Assembly: GCF_900115495.1 (NCBI RefSeq)
Contig: NZ_FOWR01000049.1
Span: 1-35,346 of the forward strand
Source: Enterovibrio norvegicus DSM 15893
Lineage (GTDB): Bacteria; Pseudomonadota; Gammaproteobacteria; Enterobacterales; Vibrionaceae
Direction of reading: 5' to 3'
Length of the DNA: 35,346 nt
The notes below the pieces were generated by a model. The model worked only from the letters and a program-made list of their open reading frames with translations. It was not told the DNA's origin and did no database searches. Both the position numbers and the translations under genes were made by a program. This document shows, piece by piece, positions 1 to 7,375 of this stretch (positions within the stretch are counted from its first letter, which is position 1; each line of letters begins with the position of its first letter).

Positions 1-2
1 CG

Positions 3-320
3 TTGGTCAAGCAGGAGCTTTGGGGGATGTTGCTTGCCTACAACCTGCTGCGTTTTATGATGTGCCAGATGGCGTATTCCTTGAATACGGTAATGCCATA
101 CCAAATAGGTTTTAAGCAGGCATCGATATTTTTGGTGAGTCAGTTGCAGATGCTCCCGGCAGTCGCGCCCGGAAGATATCCAGAAGTGCTCAGGTATATC
201 CTCGATATGGCAGAGAGCTTTGTGCTTCCAGAGAGGAGGGAGAGGACATATCCAAGAGCAGTAAAGAAAAGGCCCAGTCGCTATGCGACCAGGCCTTCTA
301 GAAGGCGTAATTCAGCTTAA
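3..320 (+). CDS. IS4-family transposase, C-terminal fragment (runs off left edge)
   Basis: The reading frame is open to the window edge, so the TTG at 3 is only the first codon seen, not a credible start. The visible ~105 residues begin VKQELWGMLLAYNLLR, which matches the conserved QELWG.L.AYN segment of IS4-type DDE transposases that lies after the catalytic glutamate. The tail is basic (RPSRYATRPSRRR). The catalytic DDE residues would be outside the window, so activity cannot be judged. The gene points inward toward the symporter gene and ends 70 bp from the symporter stop. A similar but diverged fragment lies at the right edge in opposite orientation. Family assignment is confident; the exact IS is not. 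Confidence 0.8.
   Translation: MVKQELWGMLLAYNLLRFMMCQMAYSLNTVMPYQIGFKQASIFLVSQLQMLPAVAPGRYPEVLRYILDMAESFVLPERRERTYPRAVKKRPSRYATRPSRRRNSA
269..297 (+). terminator. Hairpin at the 3' end of the left transposase gene
   Basis: The arms AAGGCC and GTCGC pair with GCGAC and GGCCTT around a TAT loop, interrupted by a CA/CA internal mismatch. The hairpin lies inside the last codons of the transposase gene. There is no real T-run after it, so it may act in transcript stability or block read-through rather than be a classical terminator. Confidence 0.4.
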
Positions 321-327
321 TTCACAT

Positions 328-347
328 GCATTAAGCCATTCGGCTCC
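328..347. repeat. Possible terminal inverted repeat of the left IS
   Basis: Read on the minus strand this 20-mer is GGAGCCGAATGGCTTAATGC. Beside the right-hand transposase, the plus strand at 34994-35011 reads GGAGCCTAGGCTTAAGGC, which is similar. Both lie just past the transposase stop codon, where an IS4-family end is expected. The outer IS boundary and any target-site duplication cannot be fixed because the other ends are outside the window. Confidence 0.35.
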
Positions 348-389
348 CTTTCTTGTTTTTCATGGTTGGTCTATTTAAAACAAAATGTA

Positions 390-1808
390 TTACCAAACAT
401 CTTTATCAATTTGCTTGTCTAGCTGAGGGAATTTCTTACGATCGAAAGTCGGTGTTTTACCTTCCTTACGTTGCGCTTCGTAGTCCTTCAACAGTGCAAT
501 GACCACACCAGACAAAGCCAGTACGGCAACCAAGTTAACGATAGCCATCATACCCATCGACAAGTCAGCAAGTGCCCATACAGTAGGTAGATCAATCACA
601 GCGCCTACAACAACCATTGCTAAGACAGCCACGCGGTAAATGTTGATTGCGAGTTTGCTTTTGAAAATGTACTCGATGTTTGATTCACCGTACGAGTAGT
701 TAGCAATCAAAGAAGTGAATGCAAACAGCAAGATTGCGATAGCGATGAACTGTGCACCCCAATCACCGACTTCAGTGACCAGTGCTGCTTGAGTCAAAGC
801 AATACCGGTAAGATCGCTGGTGGTATCAAGCATGCCAGAAAGCAAGATAATGGATGCTGTTGCTGTACAAATAACGATGGTATCGATGAACACCCCCAGC
901 ATTTGTACGTAACCTTGTGCGACAGGATGGTTAGGGCGCGTGGTCGCTGTTGCTGCAGCGTTCGGTGCAGAACCCATTCCCGCTTCGTTTGAGAACAAAC
1001 CACGTTTGATGCCTTGCATCATTGCCGCACCGAGTGCACCGCCAGCAGCTTGTTCAAAGCCCAATGCGCTTTTGATGATGGTGGCAAAGATGTCAGGAAG
1101 CACAGTAATATTAATGGCGATAACGTAGAGCGCCACAATCAAGTAACCGATTGCCATGAAAGGCACAATAAGTTCAGCAACACGAGAGACAGAACGCATA
1201 CCACCGAAAATAATCGGTGCAACAGCGACGGCAAGGAGAATACCCACCCAAGTGTTGTCGGTGCCAAACGCGGTGTTCATTGCCGCAGCAATGGAGTTTG
1301 ATTGAACGCCGTTAAACGCAAGGCCGAAGGCGATGATCAAGCAGATAGCAAATAAGATGCCCATCCAACGCTGGCCTAAGCCTTTTTCCATGTAGTAGGC
1401 AGGGCCGCCACGGAAAGTGTTGTCGTCGTGATTCACTTTGTAAGCTTGGGCGAGGGTAGATTCTGCGAAGCTGGTAGACATACCCACTAGGGCGGTAATC
1501 CACATCCAGAATACAGCACCAGGACCGCCGAGGTAGATAGCAACGGCAACACCTGCCATATTACCTGTACCCACGCGTGCCGCGAGGCTTGTACTGAATG
1601 CTTGGAAAGAGGAAATACCACCATCAGCACCGCTACGGCTGCCTTTGATGAGAGAAATCATGTGCCCGAATGAACGAAATTGGAGGAAACCAGTGCGAAT
1701 GGTGAAATACAAGCCCGCGCCGATCAAAAGGTAGATGAGCACACTTCCCCATAGCAAGCCATTTCCGGCATCGATAAAGGAAACGAATAAATCTTTTAGT
1801 TCCGTCAT
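390..1808 (-). CDS. AGCS-family sodium:alanine/glycine symporter
   Basis: This is a 472-residue inner-membrane protein with many hydrophobic segments, of the alanine or glycine:cation symporter family (AlsT/DagA/YaaJ type), which imports small amino acids with Na+. Family signatures are FQAFSTSLAARVGTGNMAGV near residue 75 and the later GLFSNEAGMGSAPNAAA stretch. The frame can be opened seven codons further to a TTG, but I prefer the ATG at 1808 because GTAGAG sits just upstream at ribosome-binding distance. It is transcribed away from rsmS with an unusually long untranslated leader of over 250 nt. Family members are often riboswitch-controlled, but the usual glycine aptamer is not visible here. 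The substrate is inferred from family only. Confidence 0.93.
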   Translation of the reverse strand: MTELKDLFVSFIDAGNGLLWGSVLIYLLIGAGLYFTIRTGFLQFRSFGHMISLIKGSRSGADGGISSFQAFSTSLAARVGTGNMAGVAVAIYLGGPGAVFWMWITALVGMSTSFAESTLAQAYKVNHDDNTFRGGPAYYMEKGLGQRWMGILFAICLIIAFGLAFNGVQSNSIAAAMNTAFGTDNTWVGILLAVAVAPIIFGGMRSVSRVAELIVPFMAIGYLIVALYVIAINITVLPDIFATIIKSALGFEQAAGGALGAAMMQGIKRGLFSNEAGMGSAPNAAATATTRPNHPVAQGYVQMLGVFIDTIVICTATASIILLSGMLDTTSDLTGIALTQAALVTEVGDWGAQFIAIAILLFAFTSLIANYSYGESNIEYIFKSKLAINIYRVAVLAMVVVGAVIDLPTVWALADLSMGMMAIVNLVAVLALSGVVIALLKDYEAQRKEGKTPTFDRKKFPQLDKQIDKDVW

Positions 1809-2345
1809 AACAAACTCTACTGTCGTCAAAAAAGGAAAGGCAGAGGAGTGAACAAGGAGGAAACAAACGCTCTGAAACTTCCTTTTCAGCTCTGAGCCTC
1901 GGGCAATGGTTGCCCTGGCGACGCTTCCTTGCAGAGATTCATGGCCAGTATTCGTGCGCAGCGAGCCTGCGGCGCTATCTTCAATTCCATTTGAGTATGT
2001 ATCCTACGGCCAGTTCTATTGCGGCTTACAGGTGTACGCTACAAGAAAACGGCGCGATAATACTTCAATTTGAGATATTGAGCATCCTAAAATTTCGTCA
2101 TTTGATTAAAAATGCGTCAAATAATTTAATGAAAAGATAATTATCCAACATAAACACCATAAATCGTTAACACGGTAGCCAAATGTTTTCCAAAGTGGTT
2201 ACTTTGGTGCTTCTGCTTTTTTTGCGTCTATATTTGGCGCTCAAAGCGCGTGAAAAGCGATGCTTGTGTTGAGCTGACCTATTTTTGAAGAGCGAGGGAA
2301 CAGAAAGAAGGAAAAATAATGAGAGAGATAAAAGAACAATAAGCA
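1809..2345 (-). promoter_or_regulatory. Long non-coding leader of the symporter gene, with duplicated elements and hairpins
   Basis: These 537 bp between rsmS and the symporter hold no convincing gene. Read on the minus strand there are two related blocks (2074-2008 and 1995-1943). Each begins CTCAAATnGAA, continues through a GCGCCG core and ends ACTGGCC. A perfect GGGCAA-TGG-TTGCCC hairpin follows at 1901-1915, then a CTGAAA/TTTCAG hairpin at about 1873-1890. A weak -35-like TTGACG lies further upstream near 2110-2120. The layout suggests a structured cis-regulatory leader or a dispersed intergenic repeat. I could not match it to glycine, lysine, TPP, cobalamin or SAM aptamers. Confidence 0.4.
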
Positions 2346-2504
2346 TCACTCTTCTTGGTGCAGCTTACGCTCGAAATCACTTTGCACAATCGCTAATGCT
2401 TTGAGCACTGTCTCTGGCGCAACATCGTGGCTTTCCAATAAGTAGATTAAATCGACGGCCAATTTAATTTCATCAGGTGCATGTTCTAAGCCTGAATCAC
2501 TCAT
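2346..2504 (-). CDS. rsmS: RsmS/YbaM family small protein (DUF2496)
   Basis: This 52-residue protein starts MSDSGLEHAPDEIKLAVDLI and ends SDFERKLHQEE. It closely follows the E. coli YbaM pattern (APDDVKLAVDLIxLLE ... VLxALxIVxxDxExKL). Family members are known as RsmS, a pleiotropic regulator affecting secondary metabolism and virulence in Pectobacterium; its mechanism is not settled. The ATG overlaps the end of the upstream HDAC-family gene (ATGAGTGA), which suggests translational coupling. In E. coli ybaM also sits beside priC, as here one gene away. Recognition rests on length, conserved core and neighbours. Confidence 0.88.
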   Translation of the reverse strand: MSDSGLEHAPDEIKLAVDLIYLLESHDVAPETVLKALAIVQSDFERKLHQEE

Positions 2505-3426
2505 TGTTGGGTTTCTCCGATAAGTGTGGGTAAAAGACGGCGAGGGCCGAATGTATTAACTCCGCATGCAGCGGAACCAATGCCGTTTGTTCTGTGCGAT
2601 AGCCTCCGCCAATCACTGCGGCGACGGGAAGGTGGTGTCGTTTACAGGCATGAAAGACAGCCATATCCCTCTCTGCAATGCCTTGTTGAGACACTGACAG
2701 GTATCCCAATTCATCCTCTTCGTGTATATCAACGCCAGCGTCATAAATGATCATATCTGGTTGATGCTGGGCAACAGCGCGTTCAAGTGTAGGGATAAAC
2801 GCATCTAAGAACGTTTTGCTGTTAGTTTGTCTTTCGAGTGGTAAATCGATATCTGAATCCGGTTTGCGTGATGGAAAGTTCTTCTCGCAGTGCACCGAGA
2901 ATGTCACGATGTCATGGCGTTCTGCTGCTAACGTGGCGGTTCCATCCCCTTGGTGAACGTCACAATCCACGATAAGCACCTTCTCGATGCCATCATTCTT
3001 CAGGGCATGGTCTGCGGCTAAAACCAAGTCATTAAACAAGCAAAACCCACTACCAAAATCGTAATGTGCGTGGTGATAGCCACCGGTTAAATGTATAGCA
3101 ACACCTTCCTCAATGGCTTTATCCACGGTGAGAACGGTTCCCCCTAAAGAGGTTAAGCTTCGCTGCAAAAGCGCCGCGCTCCATGGAAATCCAATCCTGC
3201 GCATTTTTACGAGAGGAAGCGTACCTGTGATAAGTGCATTCACATAATCAGGATCATGGATAGCGGTCAGCGCATCAGGATGAAGCGGCTTTGGTAGATG
3301 AGAGACAACGGGTAAAGCGTGCTCATCAATATACGCCTTGAGCAATTGGTACTTTTGTAGCGGATAGCGATGCCCATCGGGCAACGGGAAATCTGAATAG
3401 ATAGGGTGATAAATGACGGACAACAT
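2497..3426 (-). CDS. Histone deacetylase (HDAC/AcuC) superfamily metal-dependent hydrolase
   Basis: From the ATG at 3426 this is 309 residues, a normal length for a single-domain bacterial HDAC-fold protein. The His pair is at 118-119 (GGYHHAHYDFG). The expected zinc ligands are D156 and H158 in DCDVHQGDG and D233 in YDAGVDIHEED. The transition-state tyrosine is Y276 in IGGGY. The active site therefore looks complete. DVHQGDG resembles class IV/bacterial members rather than the DxxHHGDG of class I. Such proteins remove acyl groups from lysines, polyamines or small amides; the substrate here is unknown. The start follows the priC stop by one base, and the end overlaps rsmS by 8 bp, so it is part of a tight operon. 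A longer frame upstream would overlap priC and is unlikely. Confidence 0.9.
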   Translation of the reverse strand: MLSVIYHPIYSDFPLPDGHRYPLQKYQLLKAYIDEHALPVVSHLPKPLHPDALTAIHDPDYVNALITGTLPLVKMRRIGFPWSAALLQRSLTSLGGTVLTVDKAIEEGVAIHLTGGYHHAHYDFGSGFCLFNDLVLAADHALKNDGIEKVLIVDCDVHQGDGTATLAAERHDIVTFSVHCEKNFPSRKPDSDIDLPLERQTNSKTFLDAFIPTLERAVAQHQPDMIIYDAGVDIHEEDELGYLSVSQQGIAERDMAVFHACKRHHLPVAAVIGGGYRTEQTALVPLHAELIHSALAVFYPHLSEKPNNE

Positions 3427-3427
3427 G

Positions 3428-3976
3428 TCAGTGCTTTTTTTCGCGAAAAGTGATGCGGGCTTCGATTTTTTGTCTTGCTTCACTGCAACGCGCGAGACGT
3501 TTCTCCAGTGTTAATAGATTCTTTTGCATCTGTTGTTGTTCGACAAGTGTTTGGCATTGGCCAAGTTTCGCCTCAGCATCACGCACCATATCGTCTAGAC
3601 GTCGCTCCCAGCTTTGGTGTTGGGCGAGATCTTGATAAAGCTGGCTTGTCGATGTGCCAAATCGCGGCGCAAAACTTCTTTCTTTTTGTCGAATGGAGAT
3701 TGTTGCCATTTCTCGCTGCAACGCGCTGATCTGGTTAAGCAGCTTTTCGCACAGATAATCTGCTCGTGCAGCAGTGAGTCGGCCACTTTCTTGCTCACGT
3801 TCTAGTGTTGCGACAAGGCTCTGAGCTTCAGAAACACAAGGCGTGAGCAAGCGTGCGAGACAACTAAAAAGACGCTCGTCGAACAAAGGCTTAATGGCCT
3901 CACCCCGTTTTCTATCAATGTCCGCTGCATTAATAGCAAGGGTTTGTAATTGTTGTTTTAACGTCGATAAATCCAT
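3428..3976 (-). CDS. priC: Primosomal replication protein PriC (N'')
   Basis: This 182-residue, mainly helical, charged protein ends in the PriC signature region: LYQDLAQHQSWERRL near residue 115, then LLTLEKRLARCSEARQKIE near 155. PriC helps reload the replicative helicase DnaB at stalled forks by a PriA-independent restart route, working with SSB. It starts at an ATG 19 bp after the upstream permease gene, with a GAGAGCAAG ribosome-binding region. It is directly followed by the HDAC-family gene. In E. coli priC is next to ybaM (rsmS) and ybaN, so the neighbourhood is conserved apart from the HDAC insertion. Confidence 0.88.
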   Translation of the reverse strand: MDLSTLKQQLQTLAINAADIDRKRGEAIKPLFDERLFSCLARLLTPCVSEAQSLVATLEREQESGRLTAARADYLCEKLLNQISALQREMATISIRQKERSFAPRFGTSTSQLYQDLAQHQSWERRLDDMVRDAEAKLGQCQTLVEQQQMQKNLLTLEKRLARCSEARQKIEARITFREKKH

Positions 3977-3995
3977 CTTGCTCTCAAATAAAAAC

Positions 3996-4769
3996 TTAGA
4001 ACCAAGCGCTGTATGCGAGTTTTACTGCCATCACAACAACAACAGTAACAAAAATAGGGCGAATAAACTTCGCACCAAAGCGTATGGCTGAATGTGCGCC
4101 AATGAAAGCACCCGCCATGAGGCAAATGCCCATTGTCAGGCCGATAGCCCAATTTACATGACCCAAAATAATGAATGTCACCAAAGAGGCAATGTTGCTG
4201 GTGAAATTCATTGCCTTTGCAAGGCCTGATGATAGCAAGATATTCATCTTGTACAGCGACATTGATGAGACGGTCCAAAAAGCGCCAGTGCCTGGGCCGA
4301 CAACACCATCGTAAAAACCAAGCGCGAGACCTTGTCCCCACTGTTTTGTTTTTATTTTCGGATCATCTTTTGGCAATTCATGGTTGTCCGCTTTTGGCTG
4401 GGGATGCCAAATGGTGTAGACCGCGACAGCAAGAATGATCAGTGGCAGTGATTTCTCAAGCCACTCAGTGCTGATGTAATCGACGATGAGTGTGCCAATG
4501 ATTGCACCAACGAGGGTGGCAATAAAAGCTTGGGTCCAAAATGCGGGCGAGAAAAGTTTTTTCTTATAGTAAGTGAAGGCAGCCGTGGACGATGCAAAGG
4601 TCGCAGAAAGCTTGTTTGTGCCCAACGCGATGTGCGGGGGTAATCCGATAGAGAGAAGAGCAGGGACAGTTAACATGCCTCCACCGCCTGCAACGGCATC
4701 AATAAAACCCGCAGAAAATGCCACCAACGCCAGAACGGCAATGGTGGTTGGATCTAGTAGCTCGATCAT
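3996..4769 (-). CDS. TSUP (TauE/SafE) family permease, YfcA-like
   Basis: This is a 257-residue polytopic membrane protein. The N-terminal motif GFIDAVAGGGGMLTVPALL and the internal repeat GFYDGVVGPGTGAFW are the two paired signatures of the TauE/SafE (DUF81) family, closest to E. coli YfcA. Characterised relatives export or import sulfur-containing or organic anions such as sulfite, sulfoacetate or taurine; the substrate here is unknown. The ATG follows dinG by 11 bp with AAGAGCC upstream, so it is probably co-transcribed with dinG and priC. A functional link between the permease and replication genes is not obvious. Confidence 0.88.
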   Translation of the reverse strand: MIELLDPTTIAVLALVAFSAGFIDAVAGGGGMLTVPALLSIGLPPHIALGTNKLSATFASSTAAFTYYKKKLFSPAFWTQAFIATLVGAIIGTLIVDYISTEWLEKSLPLIILAVAVYTIWHPQPKADNHELPKDDPKIKTKQWGQGLALGFYDGVVGPGTGAFWTVSSMSLYKMNILLSSGLAKAMNFTSNIASLVTFIILGHVNWAIGLTMGICLMAGAFIGAHSAIRFGAKFIRPIFVTVVVVMAVKLAYSAWF

Positions 4770-4780
4770 TTTACGGCTCT

Positions 4781-6859
4781 TTATGTGTACTCAATGACAC
4801 GCTTAAAAGGTGGAAGGGAATCCAGTAGGGCTTTTCCGTAACGTCGATTAATCACACGTCGGTCGAGCAACACAACTCTACCAAAGTCCTGTTCCTTTCG
4901 CAGTAGCCTACCTGCTGATTGTATGAGCTTTTTGCTGGCTTCTGGCACGGAGATCTGCATGAATGGATTCCCCCCTTTGCGCTCGATATATTCAGCATGT
5001 GCTTCTTCGACAGGCGATGTAGGCACGGCAAATGGAATTTTAGTAATAATCAGGTTGGTTAACTGATTGCCGGGAAGGTCGACACCTTCAGAAAAACTGC
5101 CAGTCCCAAAGAGTATGCTGACTTTTCCTTGCTCGCAGCATTTGCGGTGCGCATCGAGCGTTGCTGTGCGTGATGCTTCGCCTTGCACATGTAAGTGCCA
5201 ACCATTTTTCTTTATCTGCAGGCGAAGCTTCTCTGCCACTTGGTTCATCTGCCAGTACGAAGAAAACAGTACCAAGCTGGCGGTTTGTCCTTCCAAGTAT
5301 TCCAAAAGAATGTCTGGCAGCATGGCGGTGAACTGCTCTTGTTGAGGCTCAAAGGGGACGTTCGGCACGACTAACTGTGCATTCTCTTCGTAATTAAAAG
5401 GAGAAGGCAGAGCGAGGAAGCGCGTTCCATCATTTTCTTCCAGCCCAACCTGACGACAGAAATAGCTGAATTGGTTTAATGCACGAAGTGTCGCGGACAT
5501 TAGCGAAACGCCAGCCGCTCTAGACCAAAGAAGCTGGTCTAGACGCCAGCCGATCTCTAGTGGCGAGACGTGAACAACGAGGTCAGTCTCTCGTTCTGCA
5601 TCGCGTTGAATCCAACGTGCGAGTGGTGCACCTTTATTAGCGTTAGGTTGCGCCATTAAGGTCCATACCTTTTCGAGGTTTTCTAATCGCTGTAAGAAAA
5701 ACGCCGACTCTGCTTGAATGGGATCGGCGAGACGTGCGGCTATTTCGCCGTCTTTGACGCGCTCAGAAACTAAATCATGGAGCTTCGCTAACGATTGATT
5801 GGCTTTTTTAGCTGCTTTTTGGATTTCTTTAGATAAATTGAACAGTGCTTCAGGCAACTCGCCATCTTCGAAGCGATAAACGCCATCACTGTTTAAAGGC
5901 ATATCTGACAGCATGTCTCGCACCGACCTTAAGCTCGGAATAAGATCTTGAATCCCCGTTTGTAAGCTGTCCAAAAAACGTGAACTGCGCTTGATGTCTC
6001 CCGCATTGGCGATTTTCGATGCTGATTGGTTAAGCTTTTCTAGCCATGAGGCCGCGCCGAGCAAGCTTGCAGACGCGGCAGAAAAGTCGCGCGCAACAAT
6101 CGGGAGGTGGTGCGCTTCGTCAATCATGTAGAGCGCTTGTTCTGGTTCTGGAAGGATCACTCCGCCGCCCAGTTCTAAATCTGCCATCAACAAACTGTGA
6201 TTTGCGACAATGACATCGGCTTTATCTAAATTTTCACGCGCTTTAGCAAATGGACAGCCTCTGTGCGCGGTGAGGCCGGAGTGGCAGGTGTGCTTATCGG
6301 AAACAATACTTTGCCAAACAGTGTCGGGAATGGACTTTGGCCACGCATCTCTATCTCCTGACCATTTACCTTTACTGTAAGCAGCGTAGAGGTCATTCAT
6401 GAGGTCAATTTCTGCTTTCTTAGGCTTATGATCGAACAGCGCTTGCTGACCGTGTCCTTCTTCACTGGCAAATGCCGCGAGTTTCTGCCCACAGCAATAA
6501 CGCTGCCTTCCTTTCGCTAACACAAAGCTGAACTCACGGGGCACGACACGTCGAAATAAGGGCAAGTCTTTCTCTATCAATTGCTCCTGAAGCGCGACAG
6601 TGGCTGTAGAAACAACGACCTTCTTATTGTTATTCAGCGCATAGGGAATGGCACCTAAGAGATAAGCCATTGATTTACCAATCCCAGTACCGGCTTCTGC
6701 CACCATGATCCGGCGTTTTGGGTTGTATTCCCCCGCCAATGTTTTGGCAAGCTCTGCCACAAGAAAATTTTGGGCTTTTCTTGGAATAAAGTTCTGCAAT
6801 TGAGCTCGAAGATTCTCGTAGCTGCTACGTATGTCATTTTTGGTAGATGGACTAAGCAT
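4781..6859 (-). CDS. dinG: ATP-dependent DNA helicase DinG
   Basis: This 692-residue protein is an XPD-like superfamily 2 helicase. Walker A is AEAGTGIGKS at about 54-63 and the DEAH box is DEAHHL at about 247. Conserved C-terminal motifs include LIITKIPFAVP and QSAGRLLRKEQDFGRVVLLD. DinG unwinds R-loops and D-loops with 5'-3' polarity and uses an Fe-S cluster. Here the cysteines between Walker A and DEAH are C122, C123, C192 and C202, a spacing unlike E. coli (see findings). I chose the ATG at 6859 because the protein then begins as E. coli DinG does (FIPRxxQ near residue 25); a GTG 13 codons upstream would fall on the promoter. It is the first gene of the minus-strand operon. No LexA box is visible. 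Confidence 0.94.
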   Translation of the reverse strand: MLSPSTKNDIRSSYENLRAQLQNFIPRKAQNFLVAELAKTLAGEYNPKRRIMVAEAGTGIGKSMAYLLGAIPYALNNNKKVVVSTATVALQEQLIEKDLPLFRRVVPREFSFVLAKGRQRYCCGQKLAAFASEEGHGQQALFDHKPKKAEIDLMNDLYAAYSKGKWSGDRDAWPKSIPDTVWQSIVSDKHTCHSGLTAHRGCPFAKARENLDKADVIVANHSLLMADLELGGGVILPEPEQALYMIDEAHHLPIVARDFSAASASLLGAASWLEKLNQSASKIANAGDIKRSSRFLDSLQTGIQDLIPSLRSVRDMLSDMPLNSDGVYRFEDGELPEALFNLSKEIQKAAKKANQSLAKLHDLVSERVKDGEIAARLADPIQAESAFFLQRLENLEKVWTLMAQPNANKGAPLARWIQRDAERETDLVVHVSPLEIGWRLDQLLWSRAAGVSLMSATLRALNQFSYFCRQVGLEENDGTRFLALPSPFNYEENAQLVVPNVPFEPQQEQFTAMLPDILLEYLEGQTASLVLFSSYWQMNQVAEKLRLQIKKNGWHLHVQGEASRTATLDAHRKCCEQGKVSILFGTGSFSEGVDLPGNQLTNLIITKIPFAVPTSPVEEAHAEYIERKGGNPFMQISVPEASKKLIQSAGRLLRKEQDFGRVVLLDRRVINRRYGKALLDSLPPFKRVIEYT

Positions 6860-6888
6860 AGATGGCACATATTGGCGTGTAGATGGGC

Positions 6889-6894
6889 AGTATA
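6889..6894 (-). promoter_or_regulatory. Candidate -10 element of the dinG operon
   Basis: On the minus strand GTGATATACT gives an extended -10 (TGnTATACT-like) about 30 bp before the dinG ATG. No good -35 is present at the standard distance, which suits an extended -10 promoter. Only the motif is seen. Confidence 0.4.
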
Positions 6895-7215
6895 TCACGC
6901 ATAAAGAATGTGAATGAGTTCAAGTATTCGCGTATTAGTTTTAATTTATGAGACTGAGATCACGATTATGGATTGAACTAATATTAGCTATCACTATGAA
7001 AAGCAAAGGGAATGCCTTTCACTGTGTAGGTTGCAAATATGTAGTTATATATGCTGTTTTTTGTATTTTTAAAGGTTCATTTTGGTTTTTTGTTCTGATA
7101 TGGAAATGCGAGCAACTTTGCAGAAAATTGACAATGCTATTTCAATACCGTGACTCCGCTCAAGTTAATGTTTTTATCGTTATGTATTTAAAGGTTTTTT
7201 TGCTTTTTTTGTTTG

Positions 7216-7256
7216 TTTTAGGTTGATTTGACAGATTTTAGATTGTTCTGCACGAT
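7216..7256 (+). promoter_or_regulatory. Candidate porin promoter with ToxR-box-like TTTnA repeats
   Basis: The 480 bp between dinG and the porin is AT-rich and shows no convincing gene. A consensus -35 TTGACA lies at 7228-7233, with a weak -10 (CACGAT) 17 bp later. Three TTTnA elements (complement of the ToxR motif TnAAA) are at 7216-7220, 7227-7231 and 7236-7240, near helical phasing. A second possible promoter, TTGTGA (7293-7298) and CATAAA (7317-7322) with an 18-bp spacer, would give a ~50-nt leader instead of ~110-120 nt. The choice is uncertain. Confidence 0.35.
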
Positions 7257-7375
7257 AACTTTCGAAGTTAAAGCGTATTTGTTGCGTCGTTGTTGTGACG
7301 TTGTGACGAGTGCAACCATAAAAGGGATCCCGGAACAGGAATTCCATTCTAATAAAGAAAAGGCAGTGGATTAAC

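Noticed and set aside
1809-2100. Glycine riboswitch before the AGCS symporter
   Set aside because: It is common upstream of this family, but the conserved cores (GGAGAG, CACCGAAGG, CTCTCAGG) are not present on the minus strand.
2167-2349. 60-codon minus-strand frame after rsmS
   Set aside because: It overlaps the rsmS stop region, has low-complexity Leu/Ser/Lys/Arg content and no ribosome-binding site; it is probably chance.
6860-6960. LexA/SOS box upstream of dinG
   Set aside because: E. coli dinG is SOS-regulated, but no CTG-N10-CAG palindrome is visible here.
6948-7226. 92-codon plus-strand frame upstream of the porin
   Set aside because: It is AT-rich with Phe/Leu/Val bias, has no ribosome-binding site and overlaps likely porin regulatory DNA.
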